DNA of 51,110 bases from Candidatus Poribacteria bacterium WGA-3G. GTDB lineage: Bacteria; Poribacteria; WGA-4E; WGA-3G. The DNA is taken from positions 1-51,110 of the forward strand of contig ASZN01000012.1 of the NCBI GenBank assembly GCA_000406005.1. Direction: 5' to 3'. Position numbers and translations under genes: made by a program. This document shows, in pieces, positions 7,608-15,678 of the stretch. Below the pieces are notes generated by a model. That model worked only from the letters and a program-made list of their open reading frames with translations. It ran no database searches and had not been told where the DNA came from. How positions within the stretch are numbered: the stretch's first letter is position 1; every line of letters begins with the position of its first letter.

Positions 7608-9140
7608 ATGTTTCTAACACTTATTCGGCGAGAACTCCTCGACAATCTCATGACATTCCGATTTGCGGCAGCTGTTGTGATTATGCTGTTGCTTGTCGTT
7701 GCGAATACCGTTGTGCTCATCAAGGATTATGAAGGGCGGTTGGCGGATTATAACACTGCTGTTAAAACCCATCGGCAGGAACTCCGCTTGGAGAACAAAA
7801 CCTATTCAGATGGAATGCTTAGTTTCTGGGGGACGATAATCGTTGACCGACCTCCGAACCCGTTGAGTATCTTCAACACCGGTTTAGATAAGCGATTGGG
7901 GAACGAAATTAGAGTTTCTCACATTTTTACGCCCACAATTTGGGATGCCAACAAGCACGAGGCGGATAATCCGTATTTCAATATCCTCACTTCAATCGAC
8001 ATCGTCCTTATTTTTCAAGGGATCCTCAGCCTGCTGGCACTCACTTTCGCCTACGATGCTATCGCCGGAGAATACGAACACGGCACGCTACGCTTGGTGC
8101 TATCCCACCCCCTGAGACGTGGGTATATCTTGTTCGCCAAATATACCGGTGCGATGGTCTGCTTGTTCGTGCCGTTGTTGATGAGTCTGCTCCTGATGCT
8201 CATTTTGCTGACGACATCCGCTACCGTTTCCCTAAGCACCGATGATTTTCTGCGTATCGGTGGGATTGTGCTTACGTCGCTCATCTATCTGTCGCTGTTC
8301 TACCTCATCGGTATGCTGATTTCTGCAATCACACGCCGAACCAGTACTGCGCTCATCCTTTCAATGTTCGTCTGGGGGTTCTTAGTGCTTGTCTACCCAA
8401 ATCTGATTCTCACCGCAGTCGATACTACTCCGCAAGTGGACCCGGAACCCGCTGCTTACCATCAGATTAAGCAGATATGGGACGAACTTGAGAGAAAGCG
8501 GGATCAGTTTCTCCGCAACGACGCTGTCCCAGGAGAGGGTTGGGGATTTGACTTGGTTGACTTGGAAGGCATAGACTCTATTTTCTCGGGGTGGGAAGAC
8601 AAACCATCAAGATTACTGTATTACACCTACGTTGGATCCGAATTTGAAACGATTCACGAAAAATCCGAACCATACGTGCCACACGCCCAGAATTTTTACG
8701 GCTTCATTGGACCCCTAACTGTCAATACGGTAGAACGCACATGGCTCATCCGAAAACCGGCACTTGAGGCGATTTACGTCGAACCGGCAAATAGGGGGCG
8801 AATGTTGTTAAAGTTTTCACCCGCGGGTTTGTATGATGCCGCAACCGAAGCCTGGGCAGGCACCGACCTCAATGGTATCCAAGATTTTTTCAGAGCGGCG
8901 CAACGCCACCGACAGGCAGTCGTCAATCACTTTTATGATGAAAAGATATTTGCGTCCCGACAGTGGTTTTCCTCGGATCAGGGTGCCGTCAATTGGGACA
9001 CACTCCCGCAGTTCTCTTTTCAGAGAAGCGATATAAACATCAATGCAAAACGAGCAGTGCCAGATATGTTCCTGCTGCTTACCATGAATGTCTTTCTCTT
9101 TCTCGTGATATTTCTGGTTTTTATCAAAAGTGAAGTGTAA
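7608..9140 (+). CDS. ABC-2-type transporter permease, copy A2
   Basis: A 510-residue paralogue of the 3990-5504 protein, collinear along its whole length. Shared features are the N-terminal 'MFLTLIRRELL', 'LVVANTVVLI', 'RPPNPLSIFN', the ABC-2 loop 'YDAIAGEYEHGTLRLVLSHP', and the late 'ATEAWAGTDLNGIQDF'. Membrane segments lie at the N-terminus, near residues 130-275, and at the C-terminus ('LLLTMNVFLFLVIFLVFI'). The soluble region between ~280 and 470 is the most divergent part. The start ATG is fixed by comparison with copy A1. The gene is preceded by the remnant of the sigma-factor gene, showing it arose by duplication of the upstream block. Codon choice is more GC-rich than in copy A1, so the duplication is not recent. 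Confidence 0.85.
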   Translation: MFLTLIRRELLDNLMTFRFAAAVVIMLLLVVANTVVLIKDYEGRLADYNTAVKTHRQELRLENKTYSDGMLSFWGTIIVDRPPNPLSIFNTGLDKRLGNEIRVSHIFTPTIWDANKHEADNPYFNILTSIDIVLIFQGILSLLALTFAYDAIAGEYEHGTLRLVLSHPLRRGYILFAKYTGAMVCLFVPLLMSLLLMLILLTTSATVSLSTDDFLRIGGIVLTSLIYLSLFYLIGMLISAITRRTSTALILSMFVWGFLVLVYPNLILTAVDTTPQVDPEPAAYHQIKQIWDELERKRDQFLRNDAVPGEGWGFDLVDLEGIDSIFSGWEDKPSRLLYYTYVGSEFETIHEKSEPYVPHAQNFYGFIGPLTVNTVERTWLIRKPALEAIYVEPANRGRMLLKFSPAGLYDAATEAWAGTDLNGIQDFFRAAQRHRQAVVNHFYDEKIFASRQWFSSDQGAVNWDTLPQFSFQRSDININAKRAVPDMFLLLTMNVFLFLVIFLVFIKSEV

Positions 9141-9148
9141 AGGAGTGA

Positions 9149-9335
9149 CCAGTGGCCAGTAACCAGTGGCCAGTTAAGAGAAGAAGGAAATGATTCATAA
9201 AAACCCACTTCTCTGGTAACTGATAACTGGTAATTGATAAGAGGAAGATGCTAACCTCTTTACTGCGGAGGCTGAAAACTGGAAACTGTTAACTGGTTGT
9301 TACTGCTAACTGGCAACTGGGAACTGGTAACTGAC
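9149..9335. repeat. Array of CCAGT/AACTGG-type short repeats
   Basis: The 200-base gap between the third and fourth permease genes consists largely of degenerate repeats: 'CCAGTGGCCAGTAACCAGTG' near 9149, 'AACTGATAACTGGTAATTG' near 9220, and 'AACTGGCAACTGGGAACTGG' near 9307. It occupies the same place as the repeats at 5660-5750 before the paralogous gene, but the MITE found there is absent here. No promoter or Shine-Dalgarno site is evident. Confidence 0.6.
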
Positions 9336-9340
9336 TACTT

Positions 9341-10732
9341 ATGTGGCATATTGCAAAACGCGAAATATACAATAACTTGAATAGCCTCCGATTTGCGCTG
9401 ACGACCGTGTTGTTACTGGCACTCATGGTAACCAATGCCGTTAGACATATTCGAGAACATCCAAAGCGTGTTCAGAAGTATCACGACGCTGTCACTGCAT
9501 CCATGAACCTGTTAACGTCTCACGCCGATATTAGTCTCTATACGCTGGCACAAAAAGGACCCGGAGACCTCTACAAAAAATCATCAGCCCTGCATTTCTG
9601 CGCAGAGGGCGGGGAAACCCTTTTACCAGATAGGATCAATGGCGGCGCGTTGGGGAGTTCACGGTTCTGGTCACTGAGATATCCAGATGCTAACATAAAT
9701 ATGATGAATGTTGGACCCGACGTTTCCCAAGTCGATTGGGCATTCATCATCGGCTATATCTTGAGCCTCATAGCACTTATTTTTACTTTTGATGCGATCT
9801 CCAGCGAACGCGAGCACGGCACGCTCCGGTTGATGTTGGCAAATGCAATCCCACGGCGCACTGTGCTTATCGGTAAGTTTCTGGGGGCATTGATCAGTAT
9901 AACTATTCCCTTCATGCTTGCTGTGTTGGTGAACCTTCTGATGCTTTCTACCGCAAGTGCCGTCCATCTAAATACACAAGCGTGGGGACGTTTGGGTATC
10001 ATTTTGTTTATCGCGCTTTTGTATACGTGTCTGTTTCTGGCGTTAGGGCTGTTAGTCTCGGCGCGTGTGCAACGGAGTGCTGTGAGCCTGGTGATACTTC
10101 TGTTGACGTGGGTCACTGTTGTCGTTTTTATGCCGAGTACGCTCGCCGCACTTGCAAGAGACTTTTCATCTTCTATGTCTCGCGATGAATATTGGGAGCG
10201 ATACGGGCAAAGTGATCACAAATTTCGGCGCGAAAACCATATTTGGGCACGGGCAGAGGGATTGGACGACAGAACGCTAAGGAAAAGAGGTGAATTTTTC
10301 ACCACAATGGCGGCAAACAATGAACACTTGCAAGAGGGATTCTTAACCTTTAAGATTACCCAGGTTCAATGTGCGCGTGCGATCACCAGCATCTCACCCG
10401 CGGTACTTCTTCAGCATCTGCTTGAGTCGTTCGCCGGAACCGGTCTTGATCGGCATCAGCAATTCATTGAGAATGTTCAGCGTTACGCCCGTGAATACCG
10501 AGAATTCGTCGTCGATATGGACAGAGGCGATCCGGAGAGTCGCCATATCATGGGCGTTCGGGAGGGGATGTCCCAGAAACCCGTCAACCCACAGGCGGTA
10601 CCGAGGTTTGAAGATACACTTAACATCGGTAAGGATTTCAGTACCGCTGCGACGGAGTTGCTGCTGTTAACGCTGTTTGTTGTCGTTTTGCTGGCGGGTG
10701 CGTATCTCGCGTTTGTGCGTGTTGAAATCTAA
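9341..10732 (+). CDS. ABC-2-type transporter permease, copy B2
   Basis: A 463-residue paralogue of the 5754-7181 protein. Both begin 'MWHI.KRE.Y..LNSLRF' and share 'KGPGDLYKK' or its equivalent, the ABC-2 loop ('SSEREHGTLRLMLANAIPRR'), 'ARAITSISPA', and a C-terminal 'ATELLLLTLFVVVLLAGAY'. Around six transmembrane helices are visible, with a soluble part between the last two. With copy A2 it forms the second A-B permease pair. As in copy B1, repeats rather than a Shine-Dalgarno sequence precede the ATG. No ATP-binding subunit is present, so function depends on a gene elsewhere. Confidence 0.85.
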   Translation: MWHIAKREIYNNLNSLRFALTTVLLLALMVTNAVRHIREHPKRVQKYHDAVTASMNLLTSHADISLYTLAQKGPGDLYKKSSALHFCAEGGETLLPDRINGGALGSSRFWSLRYPDANINMMNVGPDVSQVDWAFIIGYILSLIALIFTFDAISSEREHGTLRLMLANAIPRRTVLIGKFLGALISITIPFMLAVLVNLLMLSTASAVHLNTQAWGRLGIILFIALLYTCLFLALGLLVSARVQRSAVSLVILLLTWVTVVVFMPSTLAALARDFSSSMSRDEYWERYGQSDHKFRRENHIWARAEGLDDRTLRKRGEFFTTMAANNEHLQEGFLTFKITQVQCARAITSISPAVLLQHLLESFAGTGLDRHQQFIENVQRYAREYREFVVDMDRGDPESRHIMGVREGMSQKPVNPQAVPRFEDTLNIGKDFSTAATELLLLTLFVVVLLAGAYLAFVRVEI

Positions 10733-10778
10733 TTAATTTATGCTGAATTTTTAGCGTATCGCTCGATGCATTGTTCTT

Positions 10779-10893
10779 TATAGTAAAAAGAAAAATAAAT
10801 AGACACTTTATAGCATAACAAGCCTTACCCTTGCAGGCGGGGTTTGTAACCCCGCCTTCTATAGATGTCTCGTTAATTGTAGTTTTTACTATA
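10779..10893. mobile_element. MITE-like element, copy 3 (115 bp)
   Basis: Terminal inverted repeats TATAGTAAA (10779-10787) and TTTACTATA (10885-10893) enclose the palindrome GGCGGGGTTTGTAACCCCGCC. It lies between the fourth permease gene and the blaI-like gene, 40 bases before the latter's start, so it may affect transcription of the following operon. A degenerate TGCTGAATTTTTAGCG palindrome just precedes it at ~10741, matching the arrangement downstream of the 5754-7181 gene. Confidence 0.7.
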
Positions 10894-10933
10894 AGCACCA
10901 AATATTGACATACTACGGAAAGAGGTGACGAAT

Positions 10934-11323
10934 ATGGAAGACTACGACACCGTCAAACTGAGTCGGCGGGAACGGCAAATCATGGATATCGTCTATCAAC
11001 GCGGGCGTGCCTCTGTTGCCGATGTCCTTGAAGACCTCCCGGACCCACCAAGTTACTCTACAGTTCGGGCACTTTTGGGAATCTTGGAGGAGAAGGGGTA
11101 CCTCACCCACAAAAAAGAGGGTAAACGTTACATTTATCGTCCGACGCAACCACGCCATCAGGCAGGACGTTCCGCGCTCAAACAGATTTTCCAGACTTTT
11201 TTTGATAAATCCATTGAGAAAACGGTCATGACATTGATTTCTGACGCTGACCTCTCGGATGAGGAACTTGACCGTTTAAGCCAACGCATTGAGCAAGCAA
11301 AAAAAGGAGGCACCTCGTCATGA
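10934..11323 (+). CDS. BlaI/MecI/CopY-family transcriptional repressor
   Basis: A 129-residue winged-helix protein typical in length for BlaI/MecI. 'KLSRRERQIMDIVYQRGRAS' and 'SYSTVRALLGILEEKGYL' are the family's DNA-binding helices; 'HKKEGKRYIYRP' is the wing. The C-terminal half ('DKSIEKTVMTLISDADLSDE') is the dimerisation region. I chose the ATG at 10934, with AGAGGTG just upstream; a GTG at 10925 is possible. Its stop overlaps the start of the M56 peptidase gene (ATGA), so the two are translationally coupled. In the known BlaI-BlaR1 systems the peptidase triggers destruction of the repressor and derepresses the operon. The same logic is likely here, but the inducer is unknown and no beta-lactamase gene is present. 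Confidence 0.92.
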   Translation: MEDYDTVKLSRRERQIMDIVYQRGRASVADVLEDLPDPPSYSTVRALLGILEEKGYLTHKKEGKRYIYRPTQPRHQAGRSALKQIFQTFFDKSIEKTVMTLISDADLSDEELDRLSQRIEQAKKGGTSS

Positions 11324-13632
11324 TGCGATTCATTGAGATGCTCTATGCAGACCCATTGCTGAAATTTCTCGTTGATACCACGATAAAAAGTGTCGTTATT
11401 TTTGCTGTTGCGGGCTTATTCGCATTTTGCCTCCGTCGCAAATCGGCAGCAGTGCGCGGCTTCGTCTGGAGCATGGCAATCGTTGGATGCCTCATCGTTC
11501 CACTGTTTTCTCTTCTACTTCCGAAGTGGGAACTCGGTATTCTACCAGTGGAAACACCAACTTCAATTGTACAGAGCCAATTGCCACCAAAGCCGGTATC
11601 ATCAATAGCAATCACACCGACACAGCCTCAACCCAACCCTGTGACAGGTCAGAGCGGTTCTCTCGCTGCACTGCAGTGGACAGACTGGATAGCGATAGTT
11701 TGGACAGGTGTTGGACTGTTTCTGCTTATCCGTCTGATTGTCGGTATCGGTGCTGTCTGGCATATCTCTGCTTGTAGTAACAATTTTAGCCGCGCTGTCA
11801 AGCAGCAACTGTCTAATTGGGATCGACGAGTAAATGTCCGTCTCAGCAATAGGATTACAGTACCAATGGTTTGGGGTTTCTTACGTCCTGTGATTTTGTT
11901 ACCAACTGATGCGGATCAATGGCAAACCGAGCGACTCCGCGCTGTCCTGTTCCACGAATTAGCACATATTAAACGACGGGATTGGATGATGCAGATGATT
12001 GCACAGGTCGTGTGTGCAGTCTATTGGTTCAACCCATTTGTGTGGTTCGCAGCACGTTGGATGCGAATAGAGGCAGAGCAAGCATGCGATGACCAGGTGC
12101 TAAATGCCGGATATCAACCGACTGACTATGCCCAACATCTGCTTGATATTGTGCGAAATATGAAGGTTGCCGGTTTCGCTTCGCGCGCAGCCGTGGCGAT
12201 AGCACGCTCCTCAAAAATTGAAGGACGACTCCGAACCGTTCTCGCCGAAAATCTGAATCGGCATCCGATGACGAAGGTTGCTGTCGGGATAGGACTGCTT
12301 GTCCTCGCCTGTTTCGCTATCCCAATAGGTGCGGTCCGTTTGGCACAAGCCGTTGATCCAAAGGAAGCATCCAAATCCCAACCAACACCAAGCGAGGATC
12401 CTTCTGACCGAACGACAAAGGCAAAACAGATTGACGAAAACGTTGAAATCTGCAAGCAACATCTGCTCAAAATTGGCAAGGCGATCCAAGTTTACCAGAA
12501 GGAACACGGTGATTTTCCGCAATGGCTTTCAGACCTTTATCCCCAATACTTACCAAAGGCTAATCTTTTGCTTTGTCCCGCGGATGGACTGCGCGGCAGA
12601 ACAGTTTTTGCTTCTAATAGAGACCCAAAGATGCCTGTGAGTTACGGCTACCAATTTCACCCTGCGTATCGAGTCGCAAAAACTGAGGAACGTCTCATGT
12701 ATGGAGACGTTTTGCCACTTGTCCGTTGCCGACATCATAAGAATCAAACGTTTGAGTGTCTAAACTTGAATTTCGCTTTTAAGATATACTGGTCATCCGG
12801 TGTATATAGACCAGAAGAGATGTATGAAACCGTTGAGGAAACCATTGAAGCTTTGGAAAAAGGACTCCAGCGACAAGCCGATAATGAAAATTTCTTTCAT
12901 TTCTATACGACACTTGCTCGTCTCTACATTGAAGTCGGACGCGAAAAAGATGCCGAGCACCTCACTAACCGTTTCAAATCGATTATAAAACCTGATGACC
13001 TTCAGGCGCATTTTGTTCTCGGCACGATGCTTGAGATAGCAAATCAGAGCGAAGAAGTGCTTGCGGTTTTCGAGAAATTTGAGAAAAGGCATCCAGACAA
13101 TCGCTATGCCCATGAGGAGCTCGCCCGAATCCATGAGGAACTCGGTAATTCCGATCTCGCCGCGGAATATCGGAAAAAGGCGGATCCGATGTCGGCACTT
13201 GTAGGGAAAATTGTGCCAGACTTTTCCGCAACCGACCTTGATGGCAAACTGATCTCGCTACAACAATATCGCGGGAAAGTCGTCTTACTCGATTTCTGGG
13301 CGGTTTGGTGGGGGCCCTGCCTTACAGAGATACCGAATGTCAAAAGGGTTTACGATACCTATAAGGATCAAGGGTTTGACATTATCGGGGTTAGCCTTGA
13401 CACTGATGAGACGCGGCTGCGCAATTATCTGAAAAAGAATAACATCTCTTGGCGGCAAATATTCAGCGGACAAAAGTGGAACAGTCCGCTTGCACAAAAG
13501 TATCGTATTCGCTCCATCCCGGCACCGTGGCTCATTGATAGAGATGGCACCTTAATCTCACGAGAAGCCAGAGGCGTGAAGTTAGAACGACTCGTAGTGG
13601 AAGCACTTAAGAACAAATCTACAAATCAATAG
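11320..13632 (+). CDS. M56 (BlaR1-like) membrane peptidase fused to a redoxin domain
   Basis: A 770-residue fusion. Residues ~15-150 contain membrane helices, followed by the zinc peptidase motif HELAH (212-216) with a downstream 'EAEQACDD' that supplies the third ligand. A last helix lies at ~318-338, so the remainder should be outside the cytoplasm, where BlaR1 carries its sensor domain. That part has a pilin/DUF1559-like segment (~375-480, 'LKIGKAIQVYQKEHGDFPQW'), TPR-like repeats (~498-625) and a TlpA/AhpC-type redoxin (~627-770, 'VPDFSATDLDGK', 'GKVVLLDFW'). Its active site reads Trp-Gly-Pro-Cys (664-667), so the first catalytic cysteine is replaced by Trp. AAAGGAGG precedes the start. 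It overlaps the repressor gene and lies 38 bases before the selenoprotein gene, indicating one operon. I infer a redox-sensing signal transducer. Confidence 0.87.
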   Translation: MMRFIEMLYADPLLKFLVDTTIKSVVIFAVAGLFAFCLRRKSAAVRGFVWSMAIVGCLIVPLFSLLLPKWELGILPVETPTSIVQSQLPPKPVSSIAITPTQPQPNPVTGQSGSLAALQWTDWIAIVWTGVGLFLLIRLIVGIGAVWHISACSNNFSRAVKQQLSNWDRRVNVRLSNRITVPMVWGFLRPVILLPTDADQWQTERLRAVLFHELAHIKRRDWMMQMIAQVVCAVYWFNPFVWFAARWMRIEAEQACDDQVLNAGYQPTDYAQHLLDIVRNMKVAGFASRAAVAIARSSKIEGRLRTVLAENLNRHPMTKVAVGIGLLVLACFAIPIGAVRLAQAVDPKEASKSQPTPSEDPSDRTTKAKQIDENVEICKQHLLKIGKAIQVYQKEHGDFPQWLSDLYPQYLPKANLLLCPADGLRGRTVFASNRDPKMPVSYGYQFHPAYRVAKTEERLMYGDVLPLVRCRHHKNQTFECLNLNFAFKIYWSSGVYRPEEMYETVEETIEALEKGLQRQADNENFFHFYTTLARLYIEVGREKDAEHLTNRFKSIIKPDDLQAHFVLGTMLEIANQSEEVLAVFEKFEKRHPDNRYAHEELARIHEELGNSDLAAEYRKKADPMSALVGKIVPDFSATDLDGKLISLQQYRGKVVLLDFWAVWWGPCLTEIPNVKRVYDTYKDQGFDIIGVSLDTDETRLRNYLKKNNISWRQIFSGQKWNSPLAQKYRIRSIPAPWLIDRDGTLISREARGVKLERLVVEALKNKSTNQ

Positions 13633-13670
13633 GATGCGTCCTAATCGTCCTAACAATAGGAGAAAAAACA

Positions 13671-15557
13671 GTGATAGACCTTTGTAATGTGCTAAGTGTT
13701 TCGGAAAACATCCCCGTGCAAGCACATTGGGATCCGATTGAGAATACAGCGAATAACCTGCATTGGGCAACAGAAGAAAAGTTTAATCGATCCAAAGCAC
13801 AATGGCAAGAGCCGGTGGATATGACATGGGAACAGTGGCTAAAGTTATTCAATCCGGGACCTGCGCAGCCATTGAAACACTACAGCACAACGGATTTCCA
13901 AGTCTTTCTTCCACCATCAACCACTAACGTCGGGGATGTCTGGGATCTGGATCCAGAGCGGATTCTCCCCTTTCTGCGCCAGTTTCACCCAGGCGCGACA
14001 ACGAATCTCAGACACGGTCAAAACGGGGTAAAGGCGTGCTTACGGGCAATTTCGTCTGAATACGCTGATATTGTCTTCCGAATCCATGCGCGTTTCATAC
14101 TGGACAAGTCAATTGGTGCCTATTTTAGACCTGCCCAATTTGCTGGACATCTAATAATCAATCGCGACACTGGAACGATTTGTGAATGGACGTTATCACT
14201 GCCCAACCGCAATAGTAATGTAGATATGATTGCTTTTAGAAGTTGCGATATAGGGTTTGTGCCTCGTATGGAACTCTGTAGTTTATCGGAGACGCAGCCA
14301 GAATCGATTGCTTGGGAAACTGCTATCACTGCAGAAGAAGCTCGGAAGAAATTTGAGAGTGCGCTCTACAAATTCACTGAAATTGAGTGGACACCTATTG
14401 AAGAGGCGGTTGAACTCGCGAAGGCATCGAATCGCCCAATTCATGCGGTACTTTTATTCGGTATACTCGACGATGAATCCTGCTGAGGGTCGGGCAAAAG
14501 TTTGAGAGCGGGTCCGCTCTCCTCACCGAAAATTATCAATTTGCTCAACACGCACTTTGTGAACGTCTGGGTCTTGCTCAGGGAGGTGCCCGATCTGCAA
14601 GCGGGTACTAAAGGGTCAAATGCTGCTGCCTTGGCGACGAAACTCCGACAACACTACACTGATTCTGTGGATATTCTGACACTTACCCCCGACTTGGAAG
14701 TGCTCGGACATCTACACAATATGAGTCTGTTGCATCCGTATTATCTGCCTCGCAGTGAGCGGATACCTCGATATTTAGAGATGTTAAAGTCATCTGCGGG
14801 TGTTGAAGTTGCGGCACAAAAGCCAAGTGAAAATTTCAACGAGGCAAACATTGAAAAATCTATCGCCAATTTGGAAGCGCGGCTTCAGCAACACCCAGAT
14901 AATGAAAGTTTTTTCTATATCTACCGCATACTTATTCGTCTCTATATTGAAGCTGGACGGGAAAAGGATATAGATCAACTTATTGACCGTTTCAAAATTG
15001 TCAACGCTAAAACCTTTCTTGCCCAGATATATGAAGAATTAGGCAACACCGAAGTCGCAATGGAATACCGCAGCAAGTTTACACCTCCGCTGGGGTTGCT
15101 TGGAAAACCTGTCCCCGATTTTTCCGCAACCGACCTTGATGGAAAACCCATCTCGCTGCAGGACTATCGCGGGAAAGTCGTTCTACTCGATTTTTGGGCA
15201 GCCTGGAACAGTTTCTGCATCACGGATATACTGAATATCAAAAAGGTTCACAAGACTTATAGAGATCAGGGATTTGAGGTCATCGGTGTGAGTCTCGACA
15301 CTGACGAAGCGAAGCTCCGCAACTTCCTCAAGGAGAAGGACATCCCTTGGCGGCAGATTTTCACAGGACAGGAACGGCAGGATCCGCTTGTGAAACAGTA
15401 TGATGTTAAATCTATTCCAGCACGGTGGCTTATTCATAGAGACGGCACGTTGATCGCTCATGAAGCAAGGCACAAGTTGTTCTCCCACGAAGGCAGAGAG
15501 CCAGATTTAGAACGGTTAGTCGCAGCGGCAGTGGCGGATAAACCCAAGAATCAATAG
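13671..15557 (+). CDS. selN: Selenoprotein N-like protein fused to a redoxin domain (in-frame TGA read as selenocysteine)
   Basis: Read as one gene of 628 residues with an internal TGA at 14484-14486 (residue 272). The frame is identical on both sides, and the motif is Asp-Asp-Glu-Ser-Cys-Sec-Gly-Ser-Gly-Lys-Ser-Leu, almost that of vertebrate selenoprotein N ('SCUGSGRTL'). Other selenoprotein N hallmarks, as I remember them, lie on both sides: 'YFRPAQFAGHL' (151-161), 'DIGFVPRMEL' (193-202), 'IHAVLLFG' before the Sec, and 'LLNTHFVNVWVLLREVPDLQ' after it. Residues ~385-465 are TPR-like and ~474-628 form a redoxin domain, closely matching the end of the M56 protein; its active site is Asn-Ser-Phe-Cys (513-516), lacking the first Cys. 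Start GTG follows AATAGGAG. Vertebrate selenoprotein N is an ER redox/calcium regulator; here no signal peptide is visible. The alternative, two separate genes, is unlikely because the second half has no Shine-Dalgarno site or proper start. Confidence 0.87.
14484..14521 (+). promoter_or_regulatory. UGA selenocysteine codon with bacterial SECIS hairpin
   Basis: The UGA codon (14484-14486) is followed after 17 bases by a perfect 7-bp stem, GAGAGCG (14504-14510) with CGCTCTC (14515-14521), closed by a GGUC loop (14511-14514). The loop begins 24 bases after the UGA. Bacterial SECIS elements lie just 3' of the UGA with the apical loop roughly 16-37 bases away and a G among its first loop bases; the E. 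coli fdhF loop also contains GGUC as I recall. This fits SelB-dependent recoding. The selenocysteine machinery is not in the window. Confidence 0.8.
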
Positions 15558-15574
15558 CGATGTTCTACGGAAAA

Positions 15575-15595
15575 GGCGCGGTTCAAAACCGCGCC
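15575..15595 (+). terminator. Perfect 9-bp hairpin after the selenoprotein operon
   Basis: GGCGCGGTT and AACCGCGCC pair around a CAA loop, 17 bases after the stop codon. No T-run follows, so it could be a terminator or one of the palindromic intergenic elements seen elsewhere (10835, 33387, 47783). Its location at the end of the blaI-M56-selN operon favours a 3'-end role. Confidence 0.55.
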
Positions 15596-15678
15596 TATAC
15601 ATTTGTAGCATAAAGAGTGGATTTGCATTCCGAGTTATGTTATCATGAATGGAAAGATATTTCCTATTGAGGTGATAA

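Noticed and set aside
14502..15557. A separate gene starting at TTG 14502
   Set aside because: The frame continues unbroken from 13671 except for the TGA, there is no Shine-Dalgarno site, and homology to selenoprotein N runs across the TGA.
13671..15557. The TGA as a simple nonsense mutation or sequencing error
   Set aside because: A Cys-Sec-Gly motif and a correctly spaced SECIS-like hairpin would not be expected by chance; still worth checking on reads.
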